In this document: positions 1 to 12,399 of the stretch, one piece after another
Layout of the letters: the number at the start of each line of letters is the position of its first letter
How positions within the stretch are numbered: the stretch's first letter is position 1
Assembly: GCA_914767715.1 (NCBI GenBank)
Contig: OU612068.1
Coordinates: 20,832,001-20,896,000 of the forward strand
Direction of reading: 5' to 3'
From: Membranipora membranacea
Taxonomy: Eukaryota; Bryozoa; Gymnolaemata; Cheilostomatida; Membraniporidae
Length of the DNA: 64,000 bases
Notes under the pieces: generated by a model
Told to the model about the DNA's origin: nothing
Databases searched by the model: none
The model's input: only the letters and a program-made list of their open reading frames with translations
Made by a program: the position numbers and the translations under genes

Positions 1-583
1 TTAAACATCATGGGTCACAAGGTGAGTTGAGATATGCCCCCTGATTAGTAAGAGAATCGAAGCTATACTTTGCAAAATTGTACAGCTTTATCACTGCCAC
101 TGAGTTAGTTAGTTATCTATTCTATTTTATCATTAGACAAAATAAAAACAAATATGCCTGTTTTTGCGACAAAATGTATGTACAATTATGTTTTCAAAAG
201 ATATATAGATTGGATGTTAGTAAGGTGCTTTTTTGATACATAGGGATAGTGGAAAATTGAAAAAAATTGATAAAACAACTCGGGTTTGAGGCTAAACACA
301 AAAAATAAGAAACTCCGAGTTTGATGTGATAATAATATAGTAAATGAGTTCATGAATGTTATGCTATGGTTCGACTACAGGTGAAAAGGTTGCATTGCCA
401 CTGAATATTTTATTCGCAAATGAAGTGGCCGATGCAAGAGTATGGAAAATTTCAAAGCATTAGAAACCTCGCGGATACAACTGACCTTTTCACCTCCTTA
501 TAAAGCACAATATGACACTTATTTTGTTGTGACCTCAGTTCAAACAGGAGGATACAATATGGTCATATTTGGTATAATTACAG

Positions 584-3500
584 GAAAGAAACGCACGGAG
601 AGCACGGCAGAAAAGGCGTGGAGAGGTAACAACACCATCAGATAGGAGTGTGAGAGAGCTGGAAGCCAAGTTAAAAGCTATTGAGGTAATTAGACATTAA
701 CAAAATTCACAATGTTACCCTTTGTTATACTGCATCTACATCAGGGCTCAGCAGCTGCAGGTATCAAGCAATATTGTGGGTATTTTTAATATGCGGTGAC
801 CCTCAAAATCACCTATATTTTGTTGGTGATGTAGATAACAAGGTCTCGCAAATTGTGTCACCATGTCCTGTAAGAGTAAACTACACAGTGCAAATAAAGT
901 CATCCGACCAAAAATGCCCATATTTCATGCATGAAGATACAAAAAACTAAGAGATGATTGCAAAAGACTTACGAATTCATAAAATTTTGACTTTCAGAGG
1001 GAGTTTATGGGAGCATATCTTGAGAATGGGAAATATGACCTCATATCACAGGTGCCCCATCTGTCTAAGCTAGCTGACACTTATGCACTGAAGTATAAGA
1101 TCAGTGGAGACTGGACTGACTGTTTAAAGGTAAGTGTTCTCTCATATTTTGCTGGAATCTCTGGGAACCAACTCTCGCAGCAGTATGAATAAAATAATCG
1201 TAATATCTTTCTCTTATATTATTTCCTGCGAAACAGATTGCTGCCCCTACCCTTCTTGGCATATCCCGGTAGTTCAACATGAAGTGTAAATCACAAAAGT
1301 TTTACCTGTTCCTCAAAGATCATGAACAATCATACTAAGCGGTTAGCAATATCTATATATTATAATAATACTGTATATTTCACAGGCTCACTCACTCTAT
1401 AACTCAATACACACCAGAACCAGACAGCCGAGTGAAGAACAATGGATGGAGAAAGCTTTTGAGCTTCAGAAGATGAGATACAAGCAGTACTGGGGAGACA
1501 ACTCAACTTTAGATTATGAAAGACACAGATCTTTGACAAACCGACTCAAAGTAGAACTGGATGACATCAGAAACAGATTTAGGAGAGATCTGGAACAAGC
1601 TGAGAAGTTGGTGAGTCAGTTTGAGACGAGCAGTAATGACCAGAACACACCAGATTCATATTATAACATAATGAAAAGAATATCACTGGACTGCTCCGAG
1701 GCAATGAGTAACTTTGCTCGAAACATAATAGGAGAGAGTGTGAAAAGTCTAAGGATGAACCTTCCGTGCGCTTTTGAGGCTGTAGCTATCGGCTCAGTAG
1801 CTCGTGGGGAAGCAACTCCATATTCAGATCTGGAGTATATTTTCCTCATTGAACATTATAGCCCAGATATTGTAAAGTATTTTGAAACTTTGGCTATGTT
1901 TTCATATTTTCTGATCGGGAATTTGGGGGAAACAAAGCTTTCTTATATGGCTATAAAGGAACTGCAGGGTTGGTTTGATGACAAGGCTACAAATGGGTTC
2001 AAAATTGACGGCCTTGCTGACGGAGCTGGTAACATTCCAACAGGAAACAGCCTGAGTAACCGAAACACATTTATTGTCACACCAAAACAATTGGCAGATA
2101 AGTACCAGGATATTCTTGAAAATCCAAATTCTAAAGAGGCAATAAGAGGTGATCTCACATCCATGCTGACCTACACAAGGTCGTTGTACTCGCACCAAAG
2201 CAAACAGAGTGCTCTACAAACAGAGAAGAAAAGCCTTCTGCTAGCATTGAATGATCTGATAGCACCAATGGTACTTAATCAGGATAGACAGGATATAAAC
2301 ATGAAAATGCTGCAATGTGATGCAAAGAAATTCAATTTTCTTCCTGATGGTAATCTAAGTTCAAAAGGATTTTGTGTGGATGTGAAAAGGGAGCTCTATA
2401 GGTTCCCATCAATACTGCTGCTAGACATATGTATAGTTAGTCAATGCACTAAGCAGTCATCATGGGCATCTCTAGAAGCACTCTCACAAAGCAGTAAAAT
2501 TTCACCAGATCTTTTCGACACATTGAGGTTGTTACTAGCTATTGCCACATATATACGCCTATCAGCTTATCTTCACCACAATTCTCATGATGACCGGGTG
2601 TCTCTGTCACCAATGATAACACAATTAAAAAATGTGTCAAGATTTACTCAGAGCTCAGCACGATGGTTTTTACCTTGTCATTTGTTTACTCTTATGTGCA
2701 CCAACATGATTCCTCTGAAAGATCATTTGGGTAATGAAAATTCAAAGCTTCAGGATCTGATTTCTTTCAAAAGAGAATCAGATCCCTGGTGGATAACAGT
2801 CACCACGCTATATTACAGTGGTAATCATGCACAAGCTCTTCATGAACTAAAACAGAGAAATCCCGGGATAATTGACAAGCCCGTAGAGTCAGCTTCAGCT
2901 ATCAAGTTAGACTCAGAAGTGAAGCACAACACATCCGACACTCTGCATATAATATCAGAGATTCTCTTCAAGAGTGGTGAACCCAGTGCTGCACGGCAGC
3001 TATATAAATACATGACTGATAATAAAATCAGTGATAGCAGACTTAGAATAGCAGATTGTCACATAATGCTAGGTGATAAAACAGGTGATAGTACAGCTTT
3101 AGACATACTGAACAGTATCACAGATAAATCATCAGCTGCATATAATACTTTAGGAAATGTGCATCTTATATCAGGGAATTATGAAGATGCTGAGAAATGT
3201 CATTTACAAGCTTTACAGCTACACTATGATGCTACAGCAGCTGTAATTGATACAGATTATTACGGTAATCCACTCACTACAGACAGTGAGATACAACACA
3301 AAGTAGATCTGTTAGATGCAAAATCCCCGGAGCAGAGGCTCAGTATGATAACTGAAATCTCACCCAATGTCATCGCATCAATAGCAGCCTTGGCTCGTGT
3401 TTATGGAATGCAAAAATGGTACACAAGAGCTCTGTCTTACTATAAGAAAATATCACAGTTTATAAACGAGCTGTATGGGGAGGGCGCTGCTGTTCAATAC

Positions 3501-3923
3501 GCTGGATCCATCCAGTGTAATATCGGAAATATTCACAGAGACATGAAACAATACGGAGAAGCAGAGCAATGTTACAATAAGGCCTTACTCATATTTAGAG
3601 AGAGAGCTCAGGGTACTGGTAATATAGATATAGCCAGAACACTGAATAATCTCGGAATTATTCACGGTGAAAAGAAAGAATACAGAAGAGAAGCAGAGGA
3701 ATGTTTCAAAGAGGCCTTAGCCATATTTAGAGAGATAGCTCATGGTACTGATAGTATAGATGTAGCTGATACAATCTCTCTCATAGCAACAAATCATAGT
3801 GAAGAAGGTGCAAGAGATAAAGCCAATAAACTTTTTGCAAAAGCTCGGGATATGTACATCAGAGTAGATAAGGACAATCCTATGATAAAATCAATACAAC
3901 GACATCTTTCCTCTTCTAAATAA
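584..3923 (+). CDS. Nucleotidyltransferase-fold and TPR-repeat protein (3' exons)
   Basis: Three exons join in one frame: 584-685, 998-1129 and 1386-3923 (stop at 3921-3923). The acceptors end in AG and the donors are GTAATT and GTAAGT. Both junctions are phase 0. The long last exon encodes an N-terminal coiled region, then GSVARGEATPYSDLEY (about 1791-1838). That is the G-S-x(n)-D-x-E signature of the nucleotidyltransferase fold, as in the DUF294/GlnD group. The C-terminal third has TPR units, for example AAYNTLGNVHLISGNYEDAE and NLGIIHGEKKEY, of the kinesin-light-chain type. The first exon is highly basic. No start codon was found, so the 5' end may lie outside the window. Whether it transfers nucleotides is unknown; a scaffold or regulatory role is equally possible. 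No disabling lesion is visible. Confidence 0.8.
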
Positions 3924-3991
3924 GAAGCAACCAGGCAGATAACAAAAGATGATAAGACTTATGTTGTGATGAGAGCAATAACTGAAACAAG

Positions 3992-4063
3992 CTCTAAATG
4001 TAGCCTGGGCAGGCTGCCGGGGGGCGGGGGGGGGGGGCTGGGTGGCCCAGGCTACTCTAAATG
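3992..4063. mobile_element. 54-bp MITE with 9-bp TSD (TAGCCTG family)
   Basis: The element at 4001-4054 begins TAGCCTGGGC and ends GCCCAGGCTA, a perfect 10-bp inverted repeat around a poly-G core. It is flanked by a perfect 9-bp direct repeat, CTCTAAATG, at 3992-4000 and 4055-4063. A 9-bp TSD is typical of Mutator-like elements. It is too short to code for anything. Confidence 0.75.
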
Positions 4064-4070
4064 TCTGAAA

Positions 4071-4076
4071 AATAAA
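4071..4076 (+). promoter_or_regulatory. Candidate polyadenylation signal of the TPR gene
   Basis: AATAAA lies about 148 nt after the stop codon of the nucleotidyltransferase-TPR gene. The 54-bp MITE at 4001-4054 sits between the stop and this signal, so it is probably in the 3' UTR. Confidence 0.5.
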
Positions 4077-6072
4077 ATATCCCCAGAAGCTTTGCTATTA
4101 CTCTATTATTCTAGACTCTAGGGTGTATCTCTTTCAAACATTATTGATTGCCATGCAATCAATATCATTATATTATCATTTTATTCAAAATCTGTTTCTC
4201 ATTCATTTGTCTTAACCTCAGTTCAGAAGATGATAAATCAGCGAAGTGCTAAATATAAAGTGGCATAAAACACTATAATTGAGTAATAAATGTCAGAATC
4301 AGCTCTTCTGGGAATTCCATTTTGCTAATTATATGCCTTAAATTGCTTGGGGAGGAGCTTACAGCACCCCTCCTGGTGATGCTTCGGAATAGCCTCTGAC
4401 TTTCGCCTCCCCCACCATTTTTTCTAAACTATGGCCCTGAGATGATAAATCAGCGAAGTGCTGAGAGGAAACCTTCATATACATATTACACATTACTTCC
4501 CTTCCCAAAATTACACCAATTCAATTTACACACATTAATTACACTATATGATAATATCCACTAATGCTGAGAGCAGCAAATAGATGTATGTTTCGATAGG
4601 TGTGTAATAAGACTTATGGGAATTAATATTTCTTCCCACATATTATCATCTCATCAAACAATTGACCACACTGTATTTTTATAACATGTTGATGTAATAT
4701 CACTATGAAATCATTGAGCTAACAAATAGCACACCACAAACTTTCTAGTTGAATAGAAGTTATTGTATATTCTATGTCACTGACTTTTGCCTGTCATCAA
4801 ACCAACCACGTAAAGAAAGCTCCTGAATTAGGGGGGGGGGGGGGTTTATATTTATACCAGAATCCATTGCAACTTTTATTATATTATGTACTAGGTCTGG
4901 TTTCTTCTCTCCAACAATGTTTCGTATCACTTAGAGAGTTTTCTTAATCATCCCGTCTCTACTGCTTTTAACCATAATTACTGACATCAAGTTTCGAATC
5001 TTTGCACAACCGCTCCTTTAGTAGGTTATTGGGCGTGGTAATCGTCTATGAGTTTGTGGGTGTGGTAGTTGCCGACCGGTTTGTGCATCAATTGTTGACA
5101 TTGTTTATAATCGTAGAAATGTGTGGTTATCATTTGTAATATAATCTATTGTACTGATCAGAAAAAACTATAGCTGGAGCCATTTATAATAAATATATTA
5201 TTTTTTATGTTTGATCACAATTATACATTTCTGTCAATTTAGTATGATTAATCAGTTGGTTGTAATGTATAAGCCTACTAGATAAACAAAGTTTGCAGTC
5301 AATTTCTTTTTCTAGAATTTGCTTATTTTTCTTTTTTCGATTGTGGTGTAATTAAATAAACCTCAATATAAAAAAAACCTCAATATAAAAAAAACATTGA
5401 CAGTAGAATGTCACATCATTGCCCATATTATAGCCTACAGTTTATAGACCAGGCATAGTCCGAAAAATATTTAATCCTCAAACTTGAGTTGTATAGGTCT
5501 TTTTTATTTTGCTGCCGGCTTACAAAGCTCACAAAAGCGTCTGAGATGATGATGCAGACTAGCTGGGATAACATCTCAGACTCAAGTCAAAGTAAAGTGG
5601 AGTCAGGTCATTGCTTTTTCCTGTTGAGCTGTGACAAGACATTTCATTGAGTCAGGGTCAGGTCAGTCAAAATCATAAATTCAAGTCAGCCGTCCATGAC
5701 TGCTAAGTAAAAGTCCTATGTAATATCTAATTACCGTTGTATGGCACAATGGTTACAATGGTTTGCCCTCTTCACTTGGTAACTGGTTTCCAATACAGAT
5801 AGTCCTTCTCACTCTGACACTGTGCCAACATTTAACACTGTCGATCAGTGATCAGGAACTACACCCGAGGTACCAATAGAACAAAATAGGAAGTTTGATT
5901 ACTGATGGTGTTTCAGGGATATGATAAAACAACCCATGAAGTAAGTATCTGTTGCTCTATTCCGAGGATTTGGGTTTCAAAATAATAAATATGAATGCTC
6001 CCTGATCGTGAAGGATAAGGGAGGTGAAGGTTGATATCTCCTATCTTTTCATCTTGTAATCGTTCAGCAGAG

Positions 6073-6100
6073 CAGGGAGGGTGGGATCCCACCCTCCCTG
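6073..6100. repeat. Perfect 28-bp palindrome
   Basis: CAGGGAGGGTGGGA is followed directly by its own reverse complement, with GGATCC at the centre. There is no spacer. No neighbouring gene or element explains it. Confidence 0.85.
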
Positions 6101-7338
6101 AGCAGAGCTACAGCAATTAATTATGAGCCGAATAGTAGTGTAGCATTGCCATCTATTGTACTAAACATATAAGGTGTTTTAATGTAGGAGGCCCGAATAC
6201 ACAAAAAAAGGTAATGTAGGCCACTCTCCTCAAACTTCAATCTGCTGCTGTGCTGTCAGACTGTCCAAACATTCATTAATGACATAGAAAGCGCTAATCA
6301 TCAACACAAATTGTCTTAATGAATGAGCTAATAATAATAAGGGAAGGTATTATGCAGAGTTCAGTAGTTGCCTTGTCATAAACAGTGAGGAGACAACTTC
6401 TGTGACCAGTAAATAGAATAGTTAAAATCGAACTCAGAAGACTTGTTGACTGAAACTAGAGCGCATTGCCATATGAGACACCCCCTACAGCAGCTTACGC
6501 TCTCACCATTATGAGGTCGCTTTTCAGGATAGGGATTTTAATGTGACCTCGGCAGAAAAGGATTTTGTTTATTCCATTTCTAGGCAATACAATTACTTGT
6601 CAACTTGCGCTCACTACATAATCATTTATTGTAGATTGCTGGAGATATCACAGTAATTTTGAATCATCCGATCATGTTATATTACCAACAATGAAGTTCA
6701 ATTATTGCTTTTCAAAAATGATTAAAGTTTTAAGGCCCATAAATACAGAGGTATCTAATCAGGCCTCTTCGCGCACCTGAAATGCCTTCCTCCATTTCTT
6801 GGCAAGCAGACCAACTAAACCATGTGAGCAGCTTAGTAACCTGCATCTCATGTTATTTATTTAGCCGATAATGAAAAAGGGAACAAAATTTAGACGATTT
6901 GACTTATAGAATATATTTATATTTCTATATCTAAAGACAAACCAATACCAATGGAGAAGCACCAAAACTAGATGTACATCTTAGTCTACACTAAATCCAC
7001 ACAATTAACCCCGATTAAGAGACATCAAAACTAGATACATCTTCGTCTACATTATAATGCCGTATGATTGACCCCGAAAAAATAAAAGAGAATAGTGTAC
7101 ACCATTACGCCATTATGATTATTAGTAAACCAGCTATGCCAGTATGATATTGGTGCCAAGTGTGTGGGGTTAGATTTTGAGTAATAAACTGCCAATCACT
7201 GAGTTAGAGATTTTTGTGAAGGCACACGACAAAGAGGTCCTGAGAACCAATAATATTAAGTTGTTTGACATTAGGAGTCAAGTGAGGATACAGTTTGACA
7301 TCTGATAGACCTAACAGTAGATGAGTACTAGTAGTAGA

Positions 7339-10300
7339 TTAACCATGACTATGTACACAATGACTCAGTGTTACACTGTTACCTGTATAGTACATCTGAC
7401 ATATAACAGCATTGTTACTGTATTCCAACTCGGGTATCAAATAATCTGGATTCACCGTCAACTAAAGTATTAATTTAATTTCAATTCATAAAGTTTCTAT
7501 CAGGTTGAATTGCTGAAGACTGTCTATCATCAATGACAACAAATACACACTGTATCCCTCAAACCAACATATCTGACTTGACAGGCTTTGGGTTTTGCGG
7601 GGACAAAACACATTAATCCCTTACATTCAAGCTGTTTAGAGAAGATAGCTTACAAATCAGGTATTCTAAAGGTTTGTATTTACTGTCAAATATTACTTGA
7701 AGTATCTGAAATGACCAATATATTGGGGTAATTTACCTTGAAGGCATATTTACCGGCTGGAAGATCAGTGATGTCTATCCATTGACAATCTAATGTATGT
7801 CTGTAAACATCAGTACAACCAACTGAAATACCTACAACACAGAAATAAGGTGTGACTTACCTACAACACAGAAATAAGGTGAGACTTACAATTCCGTGAC
7901 ATGGCATGGACAGACTCATTGATTTACCACACAAATAAATAAAATTCTGATTAACAAGTATATAATTGAAGTTGTCCTCCCACATTTTGATGTAAGGACA
8001 ACTCACATGGAAGCTTCTTGACATCCGAGTGACTATATTGCAAGATTACCTTGGTTAGCATAGTTACTACAGGAGTATCTTTTCCTCTTTCCAGCCTGAC
8101 ATTTCACATCTTCTAAACAAAAGCTAGCCTTGTGACCTTCAGCTACCCGGACACCATTATAATCTACTATATCGTAATGTGTAAACACCTCCATACTGTG
8201 ATAATGTCTGTAAAATAATAATGGCATAGTTAATGGTAGCCTCTAGTGATCAAAAGAGGAGTTTTACATTTTGGTTTGTACATCAACCCAAGCTTCCTCT
8301 CAATACGCTGTCTTTTGAGAAACCAGCACAAATTTGTGTGGCCAAAGTAAAAATTTCAATAGCTGAACAGCGATTTTGGGCTACAATCTTGTCCATAATA
8401 CAATGATGCAATGATGCAGGATGAAATGCAGTTGAGATGTAGGTGTTAGGGTGAAAAGTTCATCGTTTGGATTCATCAGTGGTTCTGCCCGGCTCAATAC
8501 CCGAATAATCAGCTGTTGAACCTTACAACATCTCATAACCCAATATATGACCACTCAGCACATGCGGCCCTTATGTAGGACACAATACAACACCATGTAC
8601 TGAGCGTATGTACACCCTGCAACTAGACAGGATAACAATAGGTGTGAATTACTTTGGGCCGCAGAATGTGAACTTGAACAGCCCTTGATCTACAGAGGTT
8701 AATAAGTAACACTCGTCAATACTCACAACTTCCCCGAAAAATTAGCGATGAAGGCACATATTGCCTGTCTAACTGAATATGGTTTGAATTAACTTCCAAG
8801 ACTTTTGGTTGTAAGCAAATCCTTACAAGTATTAAAAGTATCTCCGATGGCGTCATCATGCTCAAATTATTCTCAATTATAATTTACATCAGCATTTATT
8901 GAAAGTAATGGCTTCATGCTATTTATTTTCCTTACAAGGTGACAAATTTTGATGTCAACATCTATTTCATCAACACTCAACCAATGAGTTATCTAACTCA
9001 TTTCGTTAATGGCCTAACTCACACAGTTATACCAGGTGGGCTATAGTCTGAGGGGTACACTCAGACTATGGTAATGTGTAAACTTGGTAAATGTATCTTC
9101 ACCTGTGACAGGAGTGGTATGACCAAGTCGATCTTGTCTGTGTCGGCCTAAAATCCGCTGTTCCATTGTTGGTAACGCTGGTCGAGAAGCGGAAAATCTT
9201 CTATTGATGATATTCCAATCTAGAAAAATTCATGACATGGAGGTTGAAAGAACTAACTATGGGTGAGAAACATTGTGTCCATCCCTTATAGTAGGGACTG
9301 AGAAGCTGGGGATATACATGTTAGGGACTCGTATGGAATATGGAAGGTTTGTAGATTATTATGTCATTAGAAGTAGTGCTTTGTGTAGTTCATACTGGAT
9401 CTAGTTAAGGGAGGACAACTCCAAATATATATGTGATATAGTTGTTGTATATGCTCACCTCTAGGGTACTGCTCCTTGAGGTTAAACCCTGAGGTAGCCA
9501 TACACTCTTCTTCCATAGCGCAGGTCATACGACCCATGTACCGGTCCTGTAGTGTAATACTTGTCTCCACATCTTCAATACTTGGTATCAAATCAGGCAG
9601 GGCTGTCAAAGAACAACAATTGACTTTTATATCATTGATCATAACAAATGGAAAATGTTGTGAAATCATCAACATCAGTGTTTGGCATCTTTCTAGGTTT
9701 GGAGATAGATATGATTTAGGAAATAAGAGACTAATTACATTTATAGCAGGTCTGTAAATATATATAACAATGTTTGAGACCTAACCTTACAGTTTTTTCA
9801 GTCTCATAATCTAATGACTATAATGGGTTCATTGTTATGCGACTTCTGTGACTTCCTCAATACATATAGTACGGTCTTGTTTTCTTGGAAAATGTTACAA
9901 TAACAAAACTAAAGTAACGATTCCCCGAAATCAACGGCAGCCATTGTTATGCACAGAGAGATGACCGTATTATCCTGTCGGACACGATCTAACATATCCG
10001 TCTGAGCTTTGTTTGTTAGAATAGAACCTCATCACAAAGATATAAGAAGTATCATAGGGTACACAGATCAATGGGTCATATTACAAAGATTCAAAGTTGT
10101 TAGTGCCAATAAATCTACATAATCATCAAAAGAAGAACCCATCACCAATTAGTATTAGGCTGAAAAAAAGCAAAATGTAAGAAAAAGAAAAAAAACGCAG
10201 TACCACTTGGGTCGAATATTTCCTCTACTGTCGATTTCTCTTTTGTCTGTCTGTCCCTAGATACCTGAGCTGTGGCATCCAATTTATACACAATCAGTCT

Positions 10301-11737
10301 AAGGTTGTGTTGCAAAGTAAATGTCTAAGTCCAGGTCTTACAAATGTTCAAAACTTTAACTCTTTTCATCAGAAAAAAAATGAACAGCTTTGAGCCATCA
10401 CTTGCGGGGCCCCAGCTTCACTTAAAGTGTATCAACTACATGTGATCCCGAGCAAAAAAATACTAGATGATCGTGACATTGCATGAAATTAAAAATCATA
10501 TCATTTGCAGCTTATATATTATCATGTAAGGAGTAATGTTGCATTTAGCAGGATACCAATGAGTAAGGATATATCCTTACTCTGTGAGGATATCTTGAAC
10601 TGACAACCAAATGCCCAAACTTTAAATAAACGCACATATACTCACAATCAGTGCATATAACTCCAGCGAGAGAATTAGCTTTAGAACACTTTGAATCCCT
10701 TGATGACATTTCTATGCTGCATTGAGATAGATGCCTCTCTTTTCCTGTGCAGACTACCTTGTGTAACGCTTTGCCTACTCGAGATCCTCGAAAGTAATAC
10801 GTCTGTAAATAGAGATAAAGTTAAGAATTTTTGGAAAGGTCTGACTACACAGGACCTGTTCTAGTCCTGACTTACAGGAAAATCCCTATCTATAGTTTGG
10901 AATGAAGATTGGATACCCATGGAAGGATTAAAATAATGTTCACTTTGCAGCAACTATATTATTATATATTTATTTATTATTATTTATTTATTATATGCAG
11001 CGAATATATTATTAGTCAGTTGATCAGATGATTCAAAAAAGACAAAGAGAAAAGAGTTTTACTTTGAGAGCTTTTTCTGCGTAGTTGTTTCCCAGCTGTC
11101 TGCAGACCACCTGAGCAGCAAAAGTTCCCCAATCCTCGGCACAAATTGTCCCAGTCTCTCCATTGCTCAGTGTGACCTCTACGTAACTTTCAAGCTGTGT
11201 TCTACCATTGATCACTTTCACTTCTGTTATTCGCTGTAAAAGATAAATATATAACTCGTATCAGCTGCTGGAGGTTGAAACACAGCATACTATGAGGACT
11301 CCACTTTATTTATGTGAAGCTTGCATTGGATTTAAAAAAAATTAAAATTGACGGAAAGCGACTGATAAATGATTCCCAGTCTCCTTCCGGACAATACCAC
11401 TTGTGTCCTTTCCTGTCCCTGATGATACCACTTGTCTCCCCCCAATAATTCCATATCTCCACCCCATTAAATCTCAGCCTCCCAATTGCAAGACCCTACT
11501 TGGCCAAGCACAACGTCTCTTTTAGCAAACTATCAAAACGCCACAACCTTTAAAGTATGTACCTGCTCACTAGAACACTAATACTTAAAGGTGATGTTGG
11601 TTGTGTTTTGTAAGAGTAGGAATAAGCCTGATCATTGCTGTATCGGAACAGGGGGTCAGACCCTGCGATGGTGGTGTTTGTACGCTTGCCTCCCTCTGTT
11701 TTAAGTTTTTTCAGAAGCTTGTAGTATGCCTGTGTCT
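7339..11737 (-). CDS. LOXL: Lysyl oxidase-like protein (SRCR + lysyl oxidase domain)
   Basis: Exons in transcript order: 11571-11737 (tentative), 11063-11233, 10646-10802, 9459-9602, 9103-9200, 8050-8207, 7737-7822 and 7339-7461 (stop at 7339-7341). Exons 11063-11233 and 10646-10802 encode one SRCR domain ([30 protein letters not shown]). The remainder is the lysyl oxidase catalytic domain. It has the copper-binding run [15 protein letters not shown] and [12 protein letters not shown] with the quinone-forming Lys. It also has [14 protein letters not shown] with the partner Tyr, and [14 protein letters not shown] near the C terminus. Known members are secreted and deaminate lysines of collagen or other matrix proteins. 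All junctions are in phase except 9459-9602 to 9103-9200, which is off by 1 nt. A start codon and signal peptide were not identified. Confidence 0.88.
7831..7890. repeat. Tandem 30-bp duplication next to a LOXL splice acceptor
   Basis: A unit containing CTACAACACAGAAATAAGGT is repeated head to tail with one difference. It starts a few bases from the acceptor of the 7737-7822 exon on the minus strand. Confidence 0.7.
9043..9069. repeat. Short hairpin in LOXL intron
   Basis: ATAGTCTGAG is followed, after a 7-nt loop, by its reverse complement CTCAGACTAT. It lies in the intron just 3' of the 9103-9200 exon. A function is not implied. Confidence 0.7.
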
Positions 11738-12390
11738 CTGCGAAAACAAAGGTAACAAACTGTAAATATGCAGCACAGTAGTCTCTGCAAAAACAAATAG
11801 GAGCCAGCTTATTGATTAATCTGTTTTAGCTCTTAACCTTTTCTTCTGTATTATTGATTGTGGTAATCCAGTATGACATCACACATGAAGTTAAAAGAAT
11901 AGAGGGTATAACCCCAGGGTCAGGGTCAGATTCAGGGTCAATCAGAAGTTGATAAGGGGTCAATCAAATGCTTTTCGGACATCTAGGGATAAGGCTCCAA
12001 TGTAACATGGCTGTCTCTCCCACACGTAGTTAAGTGAGTAAGTAAGTAAGTAAGTATGATAGAAGCTAGTTGAGCTATCATCAATACTCAAAAATATATA
12101 ATTGACATTTATTGAATGTACCAAGGAGTTGATTGTACACTACTACTGCTTCTAGTTAGCTAGTTCAAACAAGGAGTCTCTTTTTCTCATTGTACCATCA
12201 TTTGTAAGTAAGTATAGTAAGTAACTAATAGTAAGTAGTAGTAAACTATTAATTATTATTATTCCTCCTTGGTTTGGGCTTGGTAGTAGTTGGTGGCTTT
12301 CCTTACCTCAGTTTCCTTACCTCAGATGAGGTAGCACATCATATTGATTTGTCGAAGAAATCCGTTTAGGGATGCCTCTAAATGTTAGGA
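11738..12390. other. Intergenic or 5' region of LOXL
   Basis: No exon could be supported. The stretch has TAAG-type short repeats near 12033-12055 and 12206-12240. Upstream LOXL exons with the start codon may be hidden here. Confidence 0.4.
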
Positions 12391-12399
12391 CCAGGGTTT

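Larger units (their letters stand above)
3924..7338. other. Intergenic region, no gene seen
   Basis: I see no supportable exon on either strand here. It holds the MITE at 4001-4054, and a 22-bp direct repeat (GATGATAAATCAGCGAAGTG plus two bases) near 4229 and 4441. It also holds a poly-G run near 4832-4844, a tandem 17-mer (CCTCAATATAAAAAAAA, twice) at 5361-5394 and a 28-bp palindrome at 6073-6100. The right end is presumably the 3' UTR of the leftward LOXL gene. Confidence 0.5.

Noticed and set aside
442-645. Open frame starting with ATG upstream of the TPR gene
   Set aside because: Its frame ends 40 nt before the donor at 685. The frame that joins the downstream exons from 584 is different and fits splice sites and phase.
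9476-9757. Plus-strand open frame opposite LOXL
   Set aside because: It is the complement of the lysyl oxidase exon 9459-9602.
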